The notes under the pieces: generated by a model
The model's input: only the letters and a program-made list of their open reading frames with translations
Told to the model about the DNA's origin: nothing
The model's database searches: none
Position numbers and translations under genes: made by a program
NCBI RefSeq assembly: GCF_900109285.1
Contig: NZ_FNZQ01000006.1
Location: 1 to 64,000 of the forward strand
Direction: 5' to 3'
Source: Jannaschia helgolandensis
Lineage (GTDB): Bacteria; Pseudomonadota; Alphaproteobacteria; Rhodobacterales; Rhodobacteraceae
DNA: 64,000 nt
Shown: positions 15,482 through 24,974 of the stretch, piece after piece
How the letters are laid out: every line of letters starts with the position of its first letter
Position numbering within the stretch: position 1 is the first letter of the stretch

Positions 15482-16912
15482 TTAGACCCGACGGCTTTCG
15501 GTCACGGACAGCGGAAAGACCTTCGCCGGATTCAACAGCCACTTGGGGTCGAACACGTCCTTGACCCGCAATTGCGCTTCCATGTCGCCCTCGTTGAACT
15601 GATGTCCCATAAGCTCGCGCTTTTCGACACCAACGCCGTGCTCTCCGGTCAGGCAGCCGCCGACCTCGACACAGAGCTTCAGGATATCCGCCCCCATGTT
15701 CTCGCACAGTTCCAGATCGCCCGGCTTGTTGGCGTCGAACAGGATCAGCGGATGCATATTGCCATCACCGGCGTGAAACACATTGCCGACATCCAGCCCA
15801 TATTTGGCCGACAGGTCACCGATGCCACGCAAGATGCGGGGCAATTCCGACACCGGGATCGTCCCGTCCAGGCACATGTAATCGTTGATCTGCCCCATGG
15901 CGCCGAACGCCGACTTGCGGCCCAGCCAGATGCGCGCGCTTTCGTCCGACGACGTGGAGCGGCGCAGTTCGACCGGGTTGTGGGTGCGGGCGATCTTTTC
16001 GATCACCTCCAGCTGTTCGTCGATCTCGTCCTCGGACCCTTCGACCTCCACGATCAACAGGGCTTCGGCGTCCGGATATCCGGCGTGCGCGAAGGCTTCG
16101 GTGGCACGGATAACGGGGCGGTCCATGAATTCGATCGCGACAGGCAAGACGCCCGCCTTGATGATATCGGCCACGCAGGCGCCTGCCGTTTCGTTGTCGT
16201 CGAAGGCCATCAGCACCGGGCGCGCGCCTTCGGGCTTGGGCAGGATGCGCAGGGTGGCCTCGGTGACGACGCCCAACTGCCCCTCGGAGCCGCAGATGAC
16301 GCCCAGCAGATCCAACCCGCCCGCATCCATGTGCGCCCCGCCGACCTCAACCACCGTGCCGTCCATCAGCACCATCGTCACGCCCAGCAGATTATTGGTG
16401 GTGACACCGTATTTCAGGCAATGCGCCCCGCCGGAGTTCATGCCGATATTGCCGGCGATGGCGCAGGCCAGCTGCGATGACGGGTCGGGGGCGTAGAAAA
16501 ATCCATCCGCCTCGACCGCGCCGGTGACGGACAGGTTGGTGCGCCCCGTCTGCAATCGGATGATGCGGTCGTCGTAGTCGACCTCCAACACATCGGTCAT
16601 GCGGGCGACGCCCAGAATGACCGAATCGGCTGTCGGCAGGGCGCCCCCGGCCAGCGATGTGCCCGACCCGCGCGGAACGACGGGGATTTCCATGTCGTGG
16701 CAAATCTTGAGGACGGCGGCGACTTCATCGGTTGTGCGGGGCAGAACCACGGCCAGCGGTGGACATCTGTAGGCAGTCAGCGCATCGCATTCATAGGCGC
16801 GCGTCTCCTCCGGTTCGTGGATCACGGCGTCGTCGGGCAGGACCTGCAAAAGACGCGTGATCAGGCGGTCCTTCTTGGCGATCGTGAAGGGATCGACGTT
16901 CGGCATTTCCAT
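15482..16912 (-). CDS. glcD: Glycolate oxidase catalytic subunit (FAD-linked)
   Basis: Flavoprotein oxidising glycolate (or D-lactate-like acids), 476 aa. FAD_binding_4 domain first (PRGSGTSLAGGALP and GNIGMNSGGAHCLKYG), then the FAD-oxidase C-terminal domain with FHAGDGNMHPLI and GCLTGEHGVGVEKREL. First gene of glcDEF, divergent from a DUF599 gene. No glcC regulator is adjacent. Glycolate use is common in marine Rhodobacterales, which feed on phytoplankton exudates. Length and motifs match GlcD over the full protein. Confidence 0.95.
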   Translation of the reverse strand: MEMPNVDPFTIAKKDRLITRLLQVLPDDAVIHEPEETRAYECDALTAYRCPPLAVVLPRTTDEVAAVLKICHDMEIPVVPRGSGTSLAGGALPTADSVILGVARMTDVLEVDYDDRIIRLQTGRTNLSVTGAVEADGFFYAPDPSSQLACAIAGNIGMNSGGAHCLKYGVTTNNLLGVTMVLMDGTVVEVGGAHMDAGGLDLLGVICGSEGQLGVVTEATLRILPKPEGARPVLMAFDDNETAGACVADIIKAGVLPVAIEFMDRPVIRATEAFAHAGYPDAEALLIVEVEGSEDEIDEQLEVIEKIARTHNPVELRRSTSSDESARIWLGRKSAFGAMGQINDYMCLDGTIPVSELPRILRGIGDLSAKYGLDVGNVFHAGDGNMHPLILFDANKPGDLELCENMGADILKLCVEVGGCLTGEHGVGVEKRELMGHQFNEGDMEAQLRVKDVFDPKWLLNPAKVFPLSVTESRRV

Positions 16913-16964
16913 CGCGGCGTCCTCCGGCTGACAACACTGACATCTGAACTGGCATCTGATGATA

Positions 16965-16987
16965 TTGGTAAAATAATATAACCAATT
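16965..16987. promoter_or_regulatory. Inverted repeat in the glcD promoter region
   Basis: ATTGGT (16965-16970) and ACCAAT (16982-16987) are inverted around 11 AT-rich bases, about 55-75 bases upstream of the glcD start. The half-sites TTGGT/ACCAA resemble those of FadR-type regulators such as PdhR, GlcC and LldR, although those have a much shorter spacer. Minus-strand TATATT/TATTAT within the spacer could be a -10. Candidate operator only. Confidence 0.4.
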
Positions 16988-17028
16988 TTGCGGAAGGCAA
17001 GGACCAAGGCATTTGATACGAGGGAGGC

Positions 17029-17718
17029 ATGCTGGTTCCCCTCCTCTCCTCGTTCACCCTTCTCGATTTCATAGCCCTCGGGCTGCTTTTGTTCGCGTGG
17101 GTCGGAGCAGGGCTGGTGATCGAACATCCCCCGAAATCGCGGGCCTCGGTTACGGTGCTGATGCGACGGTACCGCAGTGACTGGATGACCGAGATGCTGA
17201 CCCGCAAACCGCGCATCTTCGACGCGACGATTCTGGGCAGCCTGCGTCAGGGCACCACGTTCCTGACGTCGGCGGCGATGATCGCTGTCGGTGGGGTTCT
17301 GGCATTGGCCGGACAGCCCCAGACGCTGGATTCGCTGGTCATGGGGGTCGGGATCGAAGGCCATCCGGTGATTTTCTGGCAAACCAAGCTGGGTGTGGTC
17401 GCGCTGTTGCTGATGCATGCGGTGTTCAAGTTCATCTGGTCGAACCGCCTGTTCGGATATTGCGCGGTGGTCATGGCATCAGTGCCCAACGAAGTCGAAG
17501 ACCCCCGCGCCATTCCTCGCGCCCGTCAGGCCGCCGAAATCAACATTCGGGCGGCGACGAACTTCAATCGCGGGCTGCGGTCGGTCTATTTCGCGCTGGC
17601 CGGGCTGGCGTGGATCCTGGGGCCCTGGGGTCTGATGCTGGCCGTGGCCGTGACCGGATGGAGCGTTCTGTCGCGGGAATTCGCCTCGACCTCGCGCGGC
17701 GTGTTGCTCGAGGATTGA
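17029..17718 (+). CDS. DUF599 family integral membrane protein
   Basis: 229-aa protein with about four membrane segments; the family has no known function. Recognisable features are an N-terminal hydrophobic helix (FIALGLLLFAWVGAGLVIEH), the basic cytoplasmic stretch MRRYRSDWMTEMLTRKPRIFDA, and a C-terminal AINxRAATNFNRGLR-like segment followed by a long hydrophobic pair. Divergent from glcD; the start ATG 17029 has GAGGG just upstream. The following small exported protein gene is on the same strand. Confidence 0.85.
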   Translation: MLVPLLSSFTLLDFIALGLLLFAWVGAGLVIEHPPKSRASVTVLMRRYRSDWMTEMLTRKPRIFDATILGSLRQGTTFLTSAAMIAVGGVLALAGQPQTLDSLVMGVGIEGHPVIFWQTKLGVVALLLMHAVFKFIWSNRLFGYCAVVMASVPNEVEDPRAIPRARQAAEINIRAATNFNRGLRSVYFALAGLAWILGPWGLMLAVAVTGWSVLSREFASTSRGVLLED

Positions 17719-17806
17719 CGGCATGCGGCTGGCGTCTTTCTGTCCGACACGCGCGTCACGAAAGCGTGCCTCGACACGACCCCGGCAAATACCCCAGAAA
17801 AGTGTC

Positions 17807-18154
17807 ATGCGCATCCTGTTCTCCTTCGTCCTGTTGCTGGTTACGCCCGCGCTGGCCGATCTGCCGATAGTCGAAGATGCCGTCGCCGCGCAGGCGCGGG
17901 ACAACTGGACCTTTGCCGTGACCGTCCGTCACGCCGATACCGGATGGGAACATTATGCCGATGGCTGGACTGTTTCCGCTCCGGATGGAACGGAACTGGG
18001 CTATCGCAAGCTTGTGCATCCGCACGAGACCGAACAGCCGTTCACCCGTTCGCTGTCAGGCGTGGATGTCCCCGAGGATGTGGCGCAGGTGACGGTCCGC
18101 GCTCACGACAACGTTCATGGTTGGGGCGAAGATTACGTTCTGGACCTGCGCTGA
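17807..18154 (+). CDS. Small exported protein of unknown function
   Basis: 115 aa with a clear signal peptide (MRILFSFVLLLVTPALA, cleavage before Asp-Leu-Pro). The mature part is rich in His, Trp and acidic residues (VRHADTGWEHYADGW, DNVHGWGEDYVLDL) and looks like a small beta-sheet domain. An upstream in-frame ATG at 17723 exists, but 17807 is preferred because it gives the signal peptide. Not tied with certainty to a named family. Convergent with the NYN-domain gene. Confidence 0.75.
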   Translation: MRILFSFVLLLVTPALADLPIVEDAVAAQARDNWTFAVTVRHADTGWEHYADGWTVSAPDGTELGYRKLVHPHETEQPFTRSLSGVDVPEDVAQVTVRAHDNVHGWGEDYVLDLR

Positions 18155-18160
18155 CCGCAT

Positions 18161-18676
18161 TCAGGCCGGGCGTTTCGGCAGATCGAGCCACAGGTTTCCG
18201 TCGCGGTAGCCACCCCGCGCCAGATGCTCGGACATCTTTACTTCGGGAAAATCCTCCGCCCAGTCGCGATAGCGGTCGTTGGTGACGACGAAGGCCCCCA
18301 TGTCCCGCGCCGCAGTCAGGATCTTGCGGTCGGCAGGTTCGCCCTTGTTGACGACCATCACGCGGTCTTCCGGCAGGCCCAGCGTCCGGGACAACCATCC
18401 GTCATGGCGATAACGGCCTGACAGAAGGTATCCGGCGTTGGCATCGAAGACGACACCGGGTGTGAAGCCTTGTGCGATCAGGCAGGCAAGAACTTCCTTC
18501 ACCGGGTCCATATGGGGCGTTCCATCCTTCCAGTGCATTACGTTGGAGCCATCCAGCACAACCCAATCGGCCTTTGCATTCGCCCGATTTCGACGGACCT
18601 GCTGCACAAGCAGGAACAGGGCCGCCAAGGCGGTGGGCCCGGCCAGTAGCAAAAGGTCGGACCAGCCGGGAGCCAC
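18161..18676 (-). CDS. Membrane-anchored NYN/PIN-like ribonuclease domain protein
   Basis: 171 aa from GTG 18676: a hydrophobic helix, a basic stretch (QQVRRNRANAK), then a NYN/Zc3h12a-like nuclease domain. Acidic residues in the expected places are WVVLDGSNVMHW (first Asp), PGVVFDANAGY (second), and DRKILTAARDMGAFVVTNDRYRDW (third and fourth). Probably a metal-dependent RNase held at the membrane. The codons between the trpA stop and 18676 are all open and encode a second hydrophobic helix, so the true start may lie upstream at a rare codon (CTG 18724 or ATA 18733). Confidence 0.75.
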   Translation of the reverse strand: MAPGWSDLLLLAGPTALAALFLLVQQVRRNRANAKADWVVLDGSNVMHWKDGTPHMDPVKEVLACLIAQGFTPGVVFDANAGYLLSGRYRHDGWLSRTLGLPEDRVMVVNKGEPADRKILTAARDMGAFVVTNDRYRDWAEDFPEVKMSEHLARGGYRDGNLWLDLPKRPA

Positions 18677-18751
18677 GAAGGCGACGGCGATTCCGACGAG
18701 CGAGACGAACGCGATGAGGATCAGAAAAAGTATCGGAAACCCCGGATATTG

Positions 18752-19543
18752 TCAGGCCGAATGCGCGCCGTCGGCCAGCGATTTCACATAGGCCAGAACG
18801 TCTTGCACGCTGTCGCCTTTGGCAATGCGGTCGACGATGGCCGAGCCTACGACGCAGCCGTCGGCGACCGCGGCAATATCGCGGGAGGCGTCGGGCGTCC
18901 TGATGCCGAAGCCAACGATGATCGGCAGGTCGGTCGATTGCTTGATACGTGCGACCTCGGGTCCGACCTTGGCGGCGTCCGCCACACCCGATCCGGTGAT
19001 GCCGGTGATCGAGACATAATAGACGAAGCCGGACGTATTCTGCAGCACCTTCGGCAGACGCTTTTCATCGGTCGTGGGCGTGGCAAGACGGATGAAGTTC
19101 AGGCCCGCGGCCTGCGCCGGAATGCAGAGTTCGCTATCCTCCTCGGGGGGCAGATCGACGATGATCAACCCATCGATCCCGGCCTCCCGAGCATCGGCCA
19201 GAAACCGGTCTACGCCCCGTGAATAGATCGGATTATAGTATCCCATCAACACGATAGGGGTCGTGGTGTCGCCTTTGCGAAAGGCCCGCACGATGTCCAG
19301 CGTGCCTTGCAGGGTCATGCCACCTTCCAGCGCGCGCTGACCGGCCAGCTGGATCGTCGGACCGTCTGCCATGGGGTCGGTGAAGGGCAGGCCCAGTTCG
19401 ATGATGTCGACGCCTGCACCGGGGAGGCCCCTGACGATTTCGGTCGTGGTCGCCGCGTCGGGATCGCCGGCCATGACGTAGGTCACGAAGGCCTTGCGGT
19501 TTTCGGCGGACAGGCGGGCGAAGGTGTCGTCTATGCGGGTCAT
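18752..19543 (-). CDS. trpA: Tryptophan synthase alpha chain
   Basis: Cleaves indole-3-glycerol phosphate to indole and glyceraldehyde 3-phosphate, working with TrpB. 263 aa; catalytic Glu in [21 protein letters not shown] and catalytic Asp in [12 protein letters not shown] are present, plus the phosphate loop VGFGIRTPD. Start moved to ATG 19543, where AAAGAGG sits 4 nt upstream; the longer frame adds 17 unlikely residues. trpB is not adjacent. Confidence 0.97.
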   Translation of the reverse strand: MTRIDDTFARLSAENRKAFVTYVMAGDPDAATTTEIVRGLPGAGVDIIELGLPFTDPMADGPTIQLAGQRALEGGMTLQGTLDIVRAFRKGDTTTPIVLMGYYNPIYSRGVDRFLADAREAGIDGLIIVDLPPEEDSELCIPAQAAGLNFIRLATPTTDEKRLPKVLQNTSGFVYYVSITGITGSGVADAAKVGPEVARIKQSTDLPIIVGFGIRTPDASRDIAAVADGCVVGSAIVDRIAKGDSVQDVLAYVKSLADGAHSA

Positions 19544-19707
19544 GCGGCCTCTTTCTGCTGGCTCCGGAGTGCGACAGGCGGGTCCTGAGGTCAATCGCCT
19601 TGGCGCGCGGCATGCGGCAAAAAACCGGTACGGATGGACGGGTGATCCAGGGGTGATTTACGGGTGATCTGCGTCGGAGGCAGTTTCAGGTCCGCGAACG
19701 CCCTGCA

Positions 19708-20109
19708 TCAGTCGCAGTTTACCATCCAGTCGACGCCGAAGCGGTCGGTCCCCATGCCGAAACCCCGCGCCCAGAAGGTCGGCGCGAAAGGCATCATCTG
19801 GCTGCCGTCGCGGGTGAGAGCCGTGAAGATCCGCTCTGCCTCTGCCAGATCGGCCAGGGCCAGTTGCATCGAATAGCCGGAGTGGCCACCCCTGGGTGCC
19901 TGCATCCCGTCGGAGCCCATGAGCGTCCGGTCCCCGATCCGAAGTTCCATGTTGGCGATCAGATCGAGACGATCTTCGGGTACTATCGAATGATCGGGCA
20001 TGTCGCGGAATCGCATCCTGGACACGACGGTCCCGCCCAGCGCGTCGGCATAGAATGTCATCGCCGCCTCGCAGGTGCCGTCGAAATGAAGATAGGTGTT
20101 GAGCTGCAT
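19708..20109 (-). CDS. VOC-family (PhnB/glyoxalase-like) protein
   Basis: Single vicinal-oxygen-chelate domain protein, 133 aa. It opens MQLNTYLHFDGTCEAAMTFY, a standard PhnB-like start, and ends GMGTDRFGVDWMVN, typical of the 3-demethylubiquinone-9 methyltransferase-like VOC group. Function in this group is mostly unknown. ATG 20109 is chosen because GGGGAGGA precedes it. Divergent from the Pmp3-like peptide gene. Confidence 0.85.
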   Translation of the reverse strand: MQLNTYLHFDGTCEAAMTFYADALGGTVVSRMRFRDMPDHSIVPEDRLDLIANMELRIGDRTLMGSDGMQAPRGGHSGYSMQLALADLAEAERIFTALTRDGSQMMPFAPTFWARGFGMGTDRFGVDWMVNCD

Positions 20110-20191
20110 GTCCGGTCCTCCCCGCCCGTGGCCGTCGACAAAACATGCCACAGGACTGGAACAAAAGCACCGCCCGACCCATTTGCATGGC

Positions 20192-20377
20192 ATGAACTAT
20201 ATTCTCGCCATCCTGCTGCCGCCTCTGTCGATCCTTCTGGCCGGACGCCCGATCCTCGGGGTCATCACCTTCCTGATCTGGATTCCCGCCTTGTTCTTTT
20301 CAGGCGGGCTTACCCATCCGATGTTCATCCTTCTGGCCTGGTTCGTGATTTTCGAGCGTCGCAACAAGCGGGCGTGA
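20192..20377 (+). CDS. Pmp3/YqaE-like small membrane protein
   Basis: 61-aa hydrophobic peptide with two membrane helices: ILAILLPPLSILLAG, GVITFLIWIPALFF and a short loop, ending ERRNKRA. The LLPP motif at the first helix is the hallmark of Pmp3/YqaE proteolipids, which affect membrane potential and stress tolerance in other organisms. ATG 20192 is chosen since the longer frame overlaps the divergent VOC gene and encodes no helix. Sits just upstream of ychF. Confidence 0.75.
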   Translation: MNYILAILLPPLSILLAGRPILGVITFLIWIPALFFSGGLTHPMFILLAWFVIFERRNKRA

Positions 20378-20447
20378 AGCCACTCGCGACTTGTCCCGAC
20401 CTGCCCCCGGTCGTATGGGGTTCGCGGTTTCACGGAAGGGTCGAGAC

Positions 20448-21545
20448 ATGGGTTTCAAGATGGGCATCGTGGGTCTGCCGAATGTCGGCAAGTCGACCCT
20501 GTTCAACGCATTGACGAAAACCGCCGCCGCGCAGGCCGCGAATTTTCCGTTTTGCACCATTGAGCCGAACGTCGGTGACGTGGCCGTTCCAGATGCGCGG
20601 CTGGACAAGCTGGCGGCGATTGCCGGATCGAAGCAGATCATCCCGACGCGCATGACCTTCGTGGACATTGCCGGGCTGGTTAAGGGCGCGAGCAAGGGCG
20701 AGGGGCTGGGCAATCAGTTTCTGGCCAATATCCGCGAAACCGATGCCATCGCCCACGTTCTGCGGTGTTTCGAGGACGGTGATGTCACGCATGTCGAAGA
20801 TCGGGTGAATCCGGTCGAGGATGCCGAGATCATCGAGACCGAACTGATGATCGCCGATATGGAGAGCATCGAGAAACGCCTTCAGGGTCTGTCGCGCAAA
20901 GTGCGTGGCGGCGAGAAGGAGGCGGTCGAACAGGAACGCCTGCTGAAGGCAGCACTGGCCGTGTTGAACGACGGCAAGCCCGCGCGAACCGTCGATGTGG
21001 CGGCCGACGACCGCAGGACGTGGAACATGCTGCAACTGCTGACCGCGAAGCCGATCCTGTATGTGTGCAACGTGGACGAAGGATCGGCGGCGACGGGCAA
21101 CGCGTTCTCGGACGCCGTGGCCGAGATGGCCGCCGCGCAGGGTGCGTCGACGGTGGTCATCAGCGCCCAGATCGAGGAAGAAATCGCGCAACTGTCCGAC
21201 GAGGAGGCGACCGAATTCCTGTCCGAGATGGGGCTGGAGGAGCCGGGGCTGGATCGTCTGATCCAAGCCGGATACGAGCTTCTGTCGCTGGAGACGTATT
21301 TCACCGTCGGCCCGAAAGAGGCCCGCGCCTGGACGATCCGGCACGGCACCAGCGCGCCAAAGGCGGCGGGGGTGATCCACGGGGATTTCGAAAAGGGGTT
21401 CATCCGGGCCGAAACCATCGCCTACGACGATTTCGTGACGCTGGGCGGTGAGCAGCCTGCCAAGGAGGCGGGCAAGATGCGCGCCGAGGGCAAGGCCTAT
21501 ACCGTCAAGGACGGCGATGTGCTGCACTTCCTGTTCAACACCTGA
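20448..21545 (+). CDS. ychF: Redox-regulated ATPase YchF (Obg family)
   Basis: Ribosome-associated P-loop ATPase of the Obg superfamily, 365 aa. G1 motif [11 protein letters not shown] at the N-terminus, G3-like [22 protein letters not shown], a coiled-coil insert, and a C-terminal TGS domain ending in [14 protein letters not shown]. Start set to ATG 20448 where GGAAGG lies upstream; a longer frame from 20391 lacks support. Confidence 0.97.
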   Translation: MGFKMGIVGLPNVGKSTLFNALTKTAAAQAANFPFCTIEPNVGDVAVPDARLDKLAAIAGSKQIIPTRMTFVDIAGLVKGASKGEGLGNQFLANIRETDAIAHVLRCFEDGDVTHVEDRVNPVEDAEIIETELMIADMESIEKRLQGLSRKVRGGEKEAVEQERLLKAALAVLNDGKPARTVDVAADDRRTWNMLQLLTAKPILYVCNVDEGSAATGNAFSDAVAEMAAAQGASTVVISAQIEEEIAQLSDEEATEFLSEMGLEEPGLDRLIQAGYELLSLETYFTVGPKEARAWTIRHGTSAPKAAGVIHGDFEKGFIRAETIAYDDFVTLGGEQPAKEAGKMRAEGKAYTVKDGDVLHFLFNT

Positions 21546-21816
21546 CCGGACGGGGTGGCAGGCGCGCGAATCCTTTCCGCCGTTTGCACTGATCTGCCCG
21601 AGTCCGGTGGCGGATCGAAGGCCGTCCCGCCGGACGGCTTGGAATGTCCGCAATGCCCCCCGATTCCGGGACCGCGCCGCAACGGTCGGCATGGGAAAGC
21701 CCAGCACACAGGGTTGTGAACTTGAGAAACGGCCAAATTTATGGGCGAGTGCGTTATGTAACTGAATGAGCACCCTAGCTTCATTCCGGAAAGAGCTTGC
21801 TGAAGGAGATTTCACG

Positions 21817-22377
21817 ATGGACAGACGTCAACTGATCTTGGGAGGGGCCGCCCTTTCGCTGTTCGGAAGCAGCGCGGTCATGGCCCAGGGCCTGCGCCCC
21901 GAATTCATGCCGGTCGAGGTTGCCATCCGCCCCGATATCGCCCCGAACGAAATCCACGTGGTGCCCGACAGTTTCATGTTGTTCTGGACGATGCCCGGCG
22001 GTCGCGCGATGCGCTATATGGTCGGCGTCGGACGTCCGGGTCTGTACGAGCCTGGTGAATTCTATGTCGGTGCCAAGAAGGAATGGCCAAGCTGGACGCC
22101 GACGCCCTCGATGATCCGCCGCGAACCGGAGGTCTATGCGAAATACGCGGACGGCGTCCCCGGAGGCATCAACAACCCGCTGGGCGCGCGTGCCCTTTAT
22201 CTGTTCACGCCAACCCGTGGCGACACCTATCTGCGTATTCACGGCACCAATGCGCCGAACACGATCGGCACGGCGGTATCGAATGGCTGTGCCCGGCTGG
22301 TAAACGATCAGATCGAGGAGCTTTACGCCAAAGTGCCGATGAAATCGCGCGTCGTGCTGTATCCGAAATCCGCCTGA
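21817..22377 (+). CDS. L,D-transpeptidase (YkuD domain), exported
   Basis: Periplasmic enzyme making 3-3 crosslinks or attaching proteins to peptidoglycan. 186 aa with a Tat-like or Sec signal (MDRRQLILGGAALSLFGSSAVMAQ). The YkuD signature is clear near the C-terminus: IHGTN, then SNGCARLVN with the catalytic Cys. No peptidoglycan-binding domain is fused. ATG 21817 is used because AAGGAGA precedes it; ATG 21766 adds 17 residues with no function. Convergent with the lytic transglycosylase gene. Confidence 0.93.
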   Translation: MDRRQLILGGAALSLFGSSAVMAQGLRPEFMPVEVAIRPDIAPNEIHVVPDSFMLFWTMPGGRAMRYMVGVGRPGLYEPGEFYVGAKKEWPSWTPTPSMIRREPEVYAKYADGVPGGINNPLGARALYLFTPTRGDTYLRIHGTNAPNTIGTAVSNGCARLVNDQIEELYAKVPMKSRVVLYPKSA

Positions 22378-22428
22378 CATGATGGACAGGCGCGGTTTTT
22401 GGCTGCGCTGACCTTATGTAAAAATCGT

Positions 22429-22457
22429 CGCTCTCACCTGTGAACCGGGTGAGAGCG
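22429..22457. terminator. Hairpin between convergent L,D-transpeptidase and transglycosylase genes
   Basis: CGCTCTCACC (22429-22438) and GGTGAGAGCG (22448-22457) form a perfect 10-bp stem. On the minus strand it is followed by ACGATTTTTAC, so it can end leftward transcription; on the plus strand a weaker TTCTG follows. Probably a shared terminator. Confidence 0.65.
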
Positions 22458-22617
22458 TTCTGCTGTCTGCCCCGAGCAATCTCCGTAATGCGGCGATCAC
22501 CGCTCCAAGGCAGCGCAGCGTATCAAGTCCACTTTCAGACGTATGAAGCGATCCCGAAGGCGCGGGATCACCTGCACACCGTCGCCCGAAAAGCCGTCGC
22601 CTGACACCCCACCCCGG

Positions 22618-23424
22618 TCAGCGGATGCGTTCTGCGGACAGGGCGATGGCCTTCTGATAGACTGTCGCAGCGTTCCATTCGTCCAGCACGCGGAAGTTCG
22701 CGGTTCCCTCCTGGAAGGACTGCCCCGGTTGCCAGCCCTTCTGCCGCAGATAATTTGCAGTCGAGGCCATGGCGTCGGGCATGGTGTATAAATCGACCCG
22801 TCCGTCACCGTCGCCGTCCTGCCCGTAGCGCAGGGCGTTGCCGGGAAGAAACTGGGTGTGTCCCAACTCGCCGTGGGCCGCGCCGTTCTGGCTGGGCGAC
22901 AACATGCCGCGATCTACCATCTGCAATGCCGCGAGCGCGTGTGGCGTGAAAAAATCGCTGCGGCGGCAATCATAGGCGACCGTCAGGATCGAGGAGACGA
23001 CGTTCTCGGAGCCCATGTTCCGTCCGAAGCCGGTCTCCATCCCGTGGATCGCGAGAAGCACACCGGCAGGCACGCCATAGCGTTGTTCCAGCGACTGGAA
23101 GAATGCGCGGTTCTGGTTCAGGCGACGGGTCGCCTGTGCGGCGAAACTGTCGAGCGAGCCGAGACGAATGCGGATGAAATCATTCAGCGCATATTTCACG
23201 CCCTTCTGGTTGCGGTCGGCGGCAATTGTGCGGGTGGCGTAACGCGCACCGGCCAGCGCGTTCAGGCCGGGTTGCTGAATTCCGGCGGCGGCGGCTTCCT
23301 GTGCGAACTGGCTTTTCCAGCGCTCAAACCCACTCGCGTCGTTGCCGCATGGGGCGGACAGAGCGGGGGATGCGATAAATGCGGCGAATACGGCTGCAAT
23401 ACGAAATACGGACTTGGGGAACAT
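22618..23424 (-). CDS. Lytic murein transglycosylase (MltB-like, SLT_2 domain)
   Basis: Periplasmic enzyme cleaving peptidoglycan glycan strands, 268 aa. Signal peptide MFPKSVFRIAAVFAAFIASPALSA minus its last residues is visible. The catalytic Glu lies in IHGMETGFGRNMG, and GELGHTQFLPGNALRYGQDGDGD is the MltB-type motif following it. No lipobox, so soluble. Start at ATG 23424 with CAGGAG upstream; the frame from 23520 has no signal peptide at its N-terminus. Confidence 0.92.
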   Translation of the reverse strand: MFPKSVFRIAAVFAAFIASPALSAPCGNDASGFERWKSQFAQEAAAAGIQQPGLNALAGARYATRTIAADRNQKGVKYALNDFIRIRLGSLDSFAAQATRRLNQNRAFFQSLEQRYGVPAGVLLAIHGMETGFGRNMGSENVVSSILTVAYDCRRSDFFTPHALAALQMVDRGMLSPSQNGAAHGELGHTQFLPGNALRYGQDGDGDGRVDLYTMPDAMASTANYLRQKGWQPGQSFQEGTANFRVLDEWNAATVYQKAIALSAERIR

Positions 23425-23500
23425 CGAAAACTCCTGACTCGATCGGCGGCTTCTGGCTGAAGCTAACACGCCGGGGCAGCGCGGCAATGATTTGCGTTCG

Positions 23501-24955
23501 CTATCTGATATCGACGGCAATCCTGCTCAAGGCATCCATGTCCAGTGCGGCGGCCAGATGATCGGCCAGCGCGTCCAGCGTCGTCTCGACCCCGTTGCCG
23601 TATTGCGTCGGCGCGCCGGTGGCGCCCAGTCGCGCAAGATAGGCGGCGCGGAAGGCATCGCCCGCGAACAGACCGTGCAGATAACAGCCGCGCACACGTC
23701 CATCGCCGCTGGCGGCACCGACCACCACGCCATCGCGCCGCAGCCAGCCACGGTCGGCGTCCGGACCGGTCGTGACGCCCAGATGGATTTCATAGCCGTC
23801 GACACGCGTCCCGCTGTCGATATCGGTGGCTGTGACGCGGGCCAGATGTTTGCGCGGCTGCATGATCGTGGCGACGTCCAGAAGGCCCAGTCCCGCGATT
23901 TCGCCCGGCGCACCCTCCAGTCCGTCCGGGTCGGCGATGGTGCGGCCCAGCATCTGATAGCCGCCACAGATTCCCAGAACATGTCCGCCGCGCCGGTGAT
24001 GCGACGCAAGATCGATATCCCAGCCGTTGGCGCGAAAGCTGGCCAGATCGGCGATGGTGGATTTGCTGCCGGGGATCAGGATCAGGTCGCAGACGGGCAG
24101 GGGGCGGCCCGGCGCGATCACCTCGACCGACAGTGCGGAATCGGCGGAGAGCGGGTCCAGGTCATCGAAGTTGGCGATCCGGTTCAGACACGGCACGGCG
24201 ATGCGGAAGGGCGCATCGCGCCGTGACGACCGGATATCCATGATGTCTTCCGCCGGAAGCCGCCATGCGTCTGCGAACCACGGCACCGTGCCCAGCGCGG
24301 TCCAGCCGGTGCGCGCGGCTATCTGACGGGTGCCGTCGTCGAACAGGGTCACGTCGCCCCGGAATTTGTTGACGAGGAATCCCTTGATCCGGTCGGAGTC
24401 GCCTGCGTCCAGCACTGCCCTGGTGCCGACCAGTTGCGCGATCACACCGCCCCGGTCGATGTCACCCACCAGCACCACCGGCACGCCAGCGGCCTGGGCG
24501 AAGCCCATGTTGGCGATGTCGCCCGCGCGCAGGTTGATCTCGGCCGGGCTGCCCGCGCCCTCGACGACGATCAGATCGCAGTCCCGCGCCAGGCGTCGAA
24601 AACTGTCGAGACAGGCGGCCAGCAGTTGCGGCTTGAGCGCCGCATAATCCCGCGCGCGCACCGTCGCCAGTCGCTGGCCCTGCACGATCACCTGACTGCC
24701 GGTATCGGTTTCAGGCTTGAGCAACACCGGGTTCATATCGACCACAGGTTCGACCCCGCAGGCCATCGCCTGCAACGCCTGCGCCCGCCCTATTTCGCCG
24801 CCATCGGCGGTAACGGCGGCATTGTTGGACATGTTCTGCGGCTTGAAGGGACGCACGCGCAGACCCTGCCGCGCGAAGTGACGACAGATTCCTGCGACCA
24901 GCATCGATTTCCCGACGTTGGACCCCGCGCCCTGTATCATGATCGCCCGCGCCAT
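23501..24955 (-). CDS. cobQ: Cobyric acid synthase (adenosylcobyrinate a,c-diamide amidotransferase)
   Basis: Glutamine-dependent amidotransferase of cobalamin synthesis, amidating four side chains of the corrin ring. 484 aa: N-terminal ATP-binding domain ([15 protein letters not shown] at about residues 8-22), then a class I glutaminase domain with the catalytic Cys in [11 protein letters not shown] and His in [14 protein letters not shown] 24955 has GGAGG directly abutting it, so the exact start is uncertain; ATG 24940 is an alternative. No other cob gene and no cobalamin riboswitch was seen beside it. Confidence 0.95.
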   Translation of the reverse strand: MARAIMIQGAGSNVGKSMLVAGICRHFARQGLRVRPFKPQNMSNNAAVTADGGEIGRAQALQAMACGVEPVVDMNPVLLKPETDTGSQVIVQGQRLATVRARDYAALKPQLLAACLDSFRRLARDCDLIVVEGAGSPAEINLRAGDIANMGFAQAAGVPVVLVGDIDRGGVIAQLVGTRAVLDAGDSDRIKGFLVNKFRGDVTLFDDGTRQIAARTGWTALGTVPWFADAWRLPAEDIMDIRSSRRDAPFRIAVPCLNRIANFDDLDPLSADSALSVEVIAPGRPLPVCDLILIPGSKSTIADLASFRANGWDIDLASHHRRGGHVLGICGGYQMLGRTIADPDGLEGAPGEIAGLGLLDVATIMQPRKHLARVTATDIDSGTRVDGYEIHLGVTTGPDADRGWLRRDGVVVGAASGDGRVRGCYLHGLFAGDAFRAAYLARLGATGAPTQYGNGVETTLDALADHLAAALDMDALSRIAVDIR

Positions 24956-24974
24956 CCTCCGCCGCCCGCGCGGG

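Noticed and set aside
13464-15485. 673-codon plus-strand open frame
   Set aside because: Antisense to glcF and glcE, which have clear motifs. Arg/His/Gln-rich composition is typical of shadow frames in high-GC DNA.
20430-21815. 461-codon minus-strand open frame
   Set aside because: Antisense to ychF, which is unmistakable; the shadow is His/Arg-rich with no domain.
24956-24974. Possible cobalamin riboswitch before cobQ
   Set aside because: Only 19 bases separate plsC and cobQ; no room for a B12 riboswitch.
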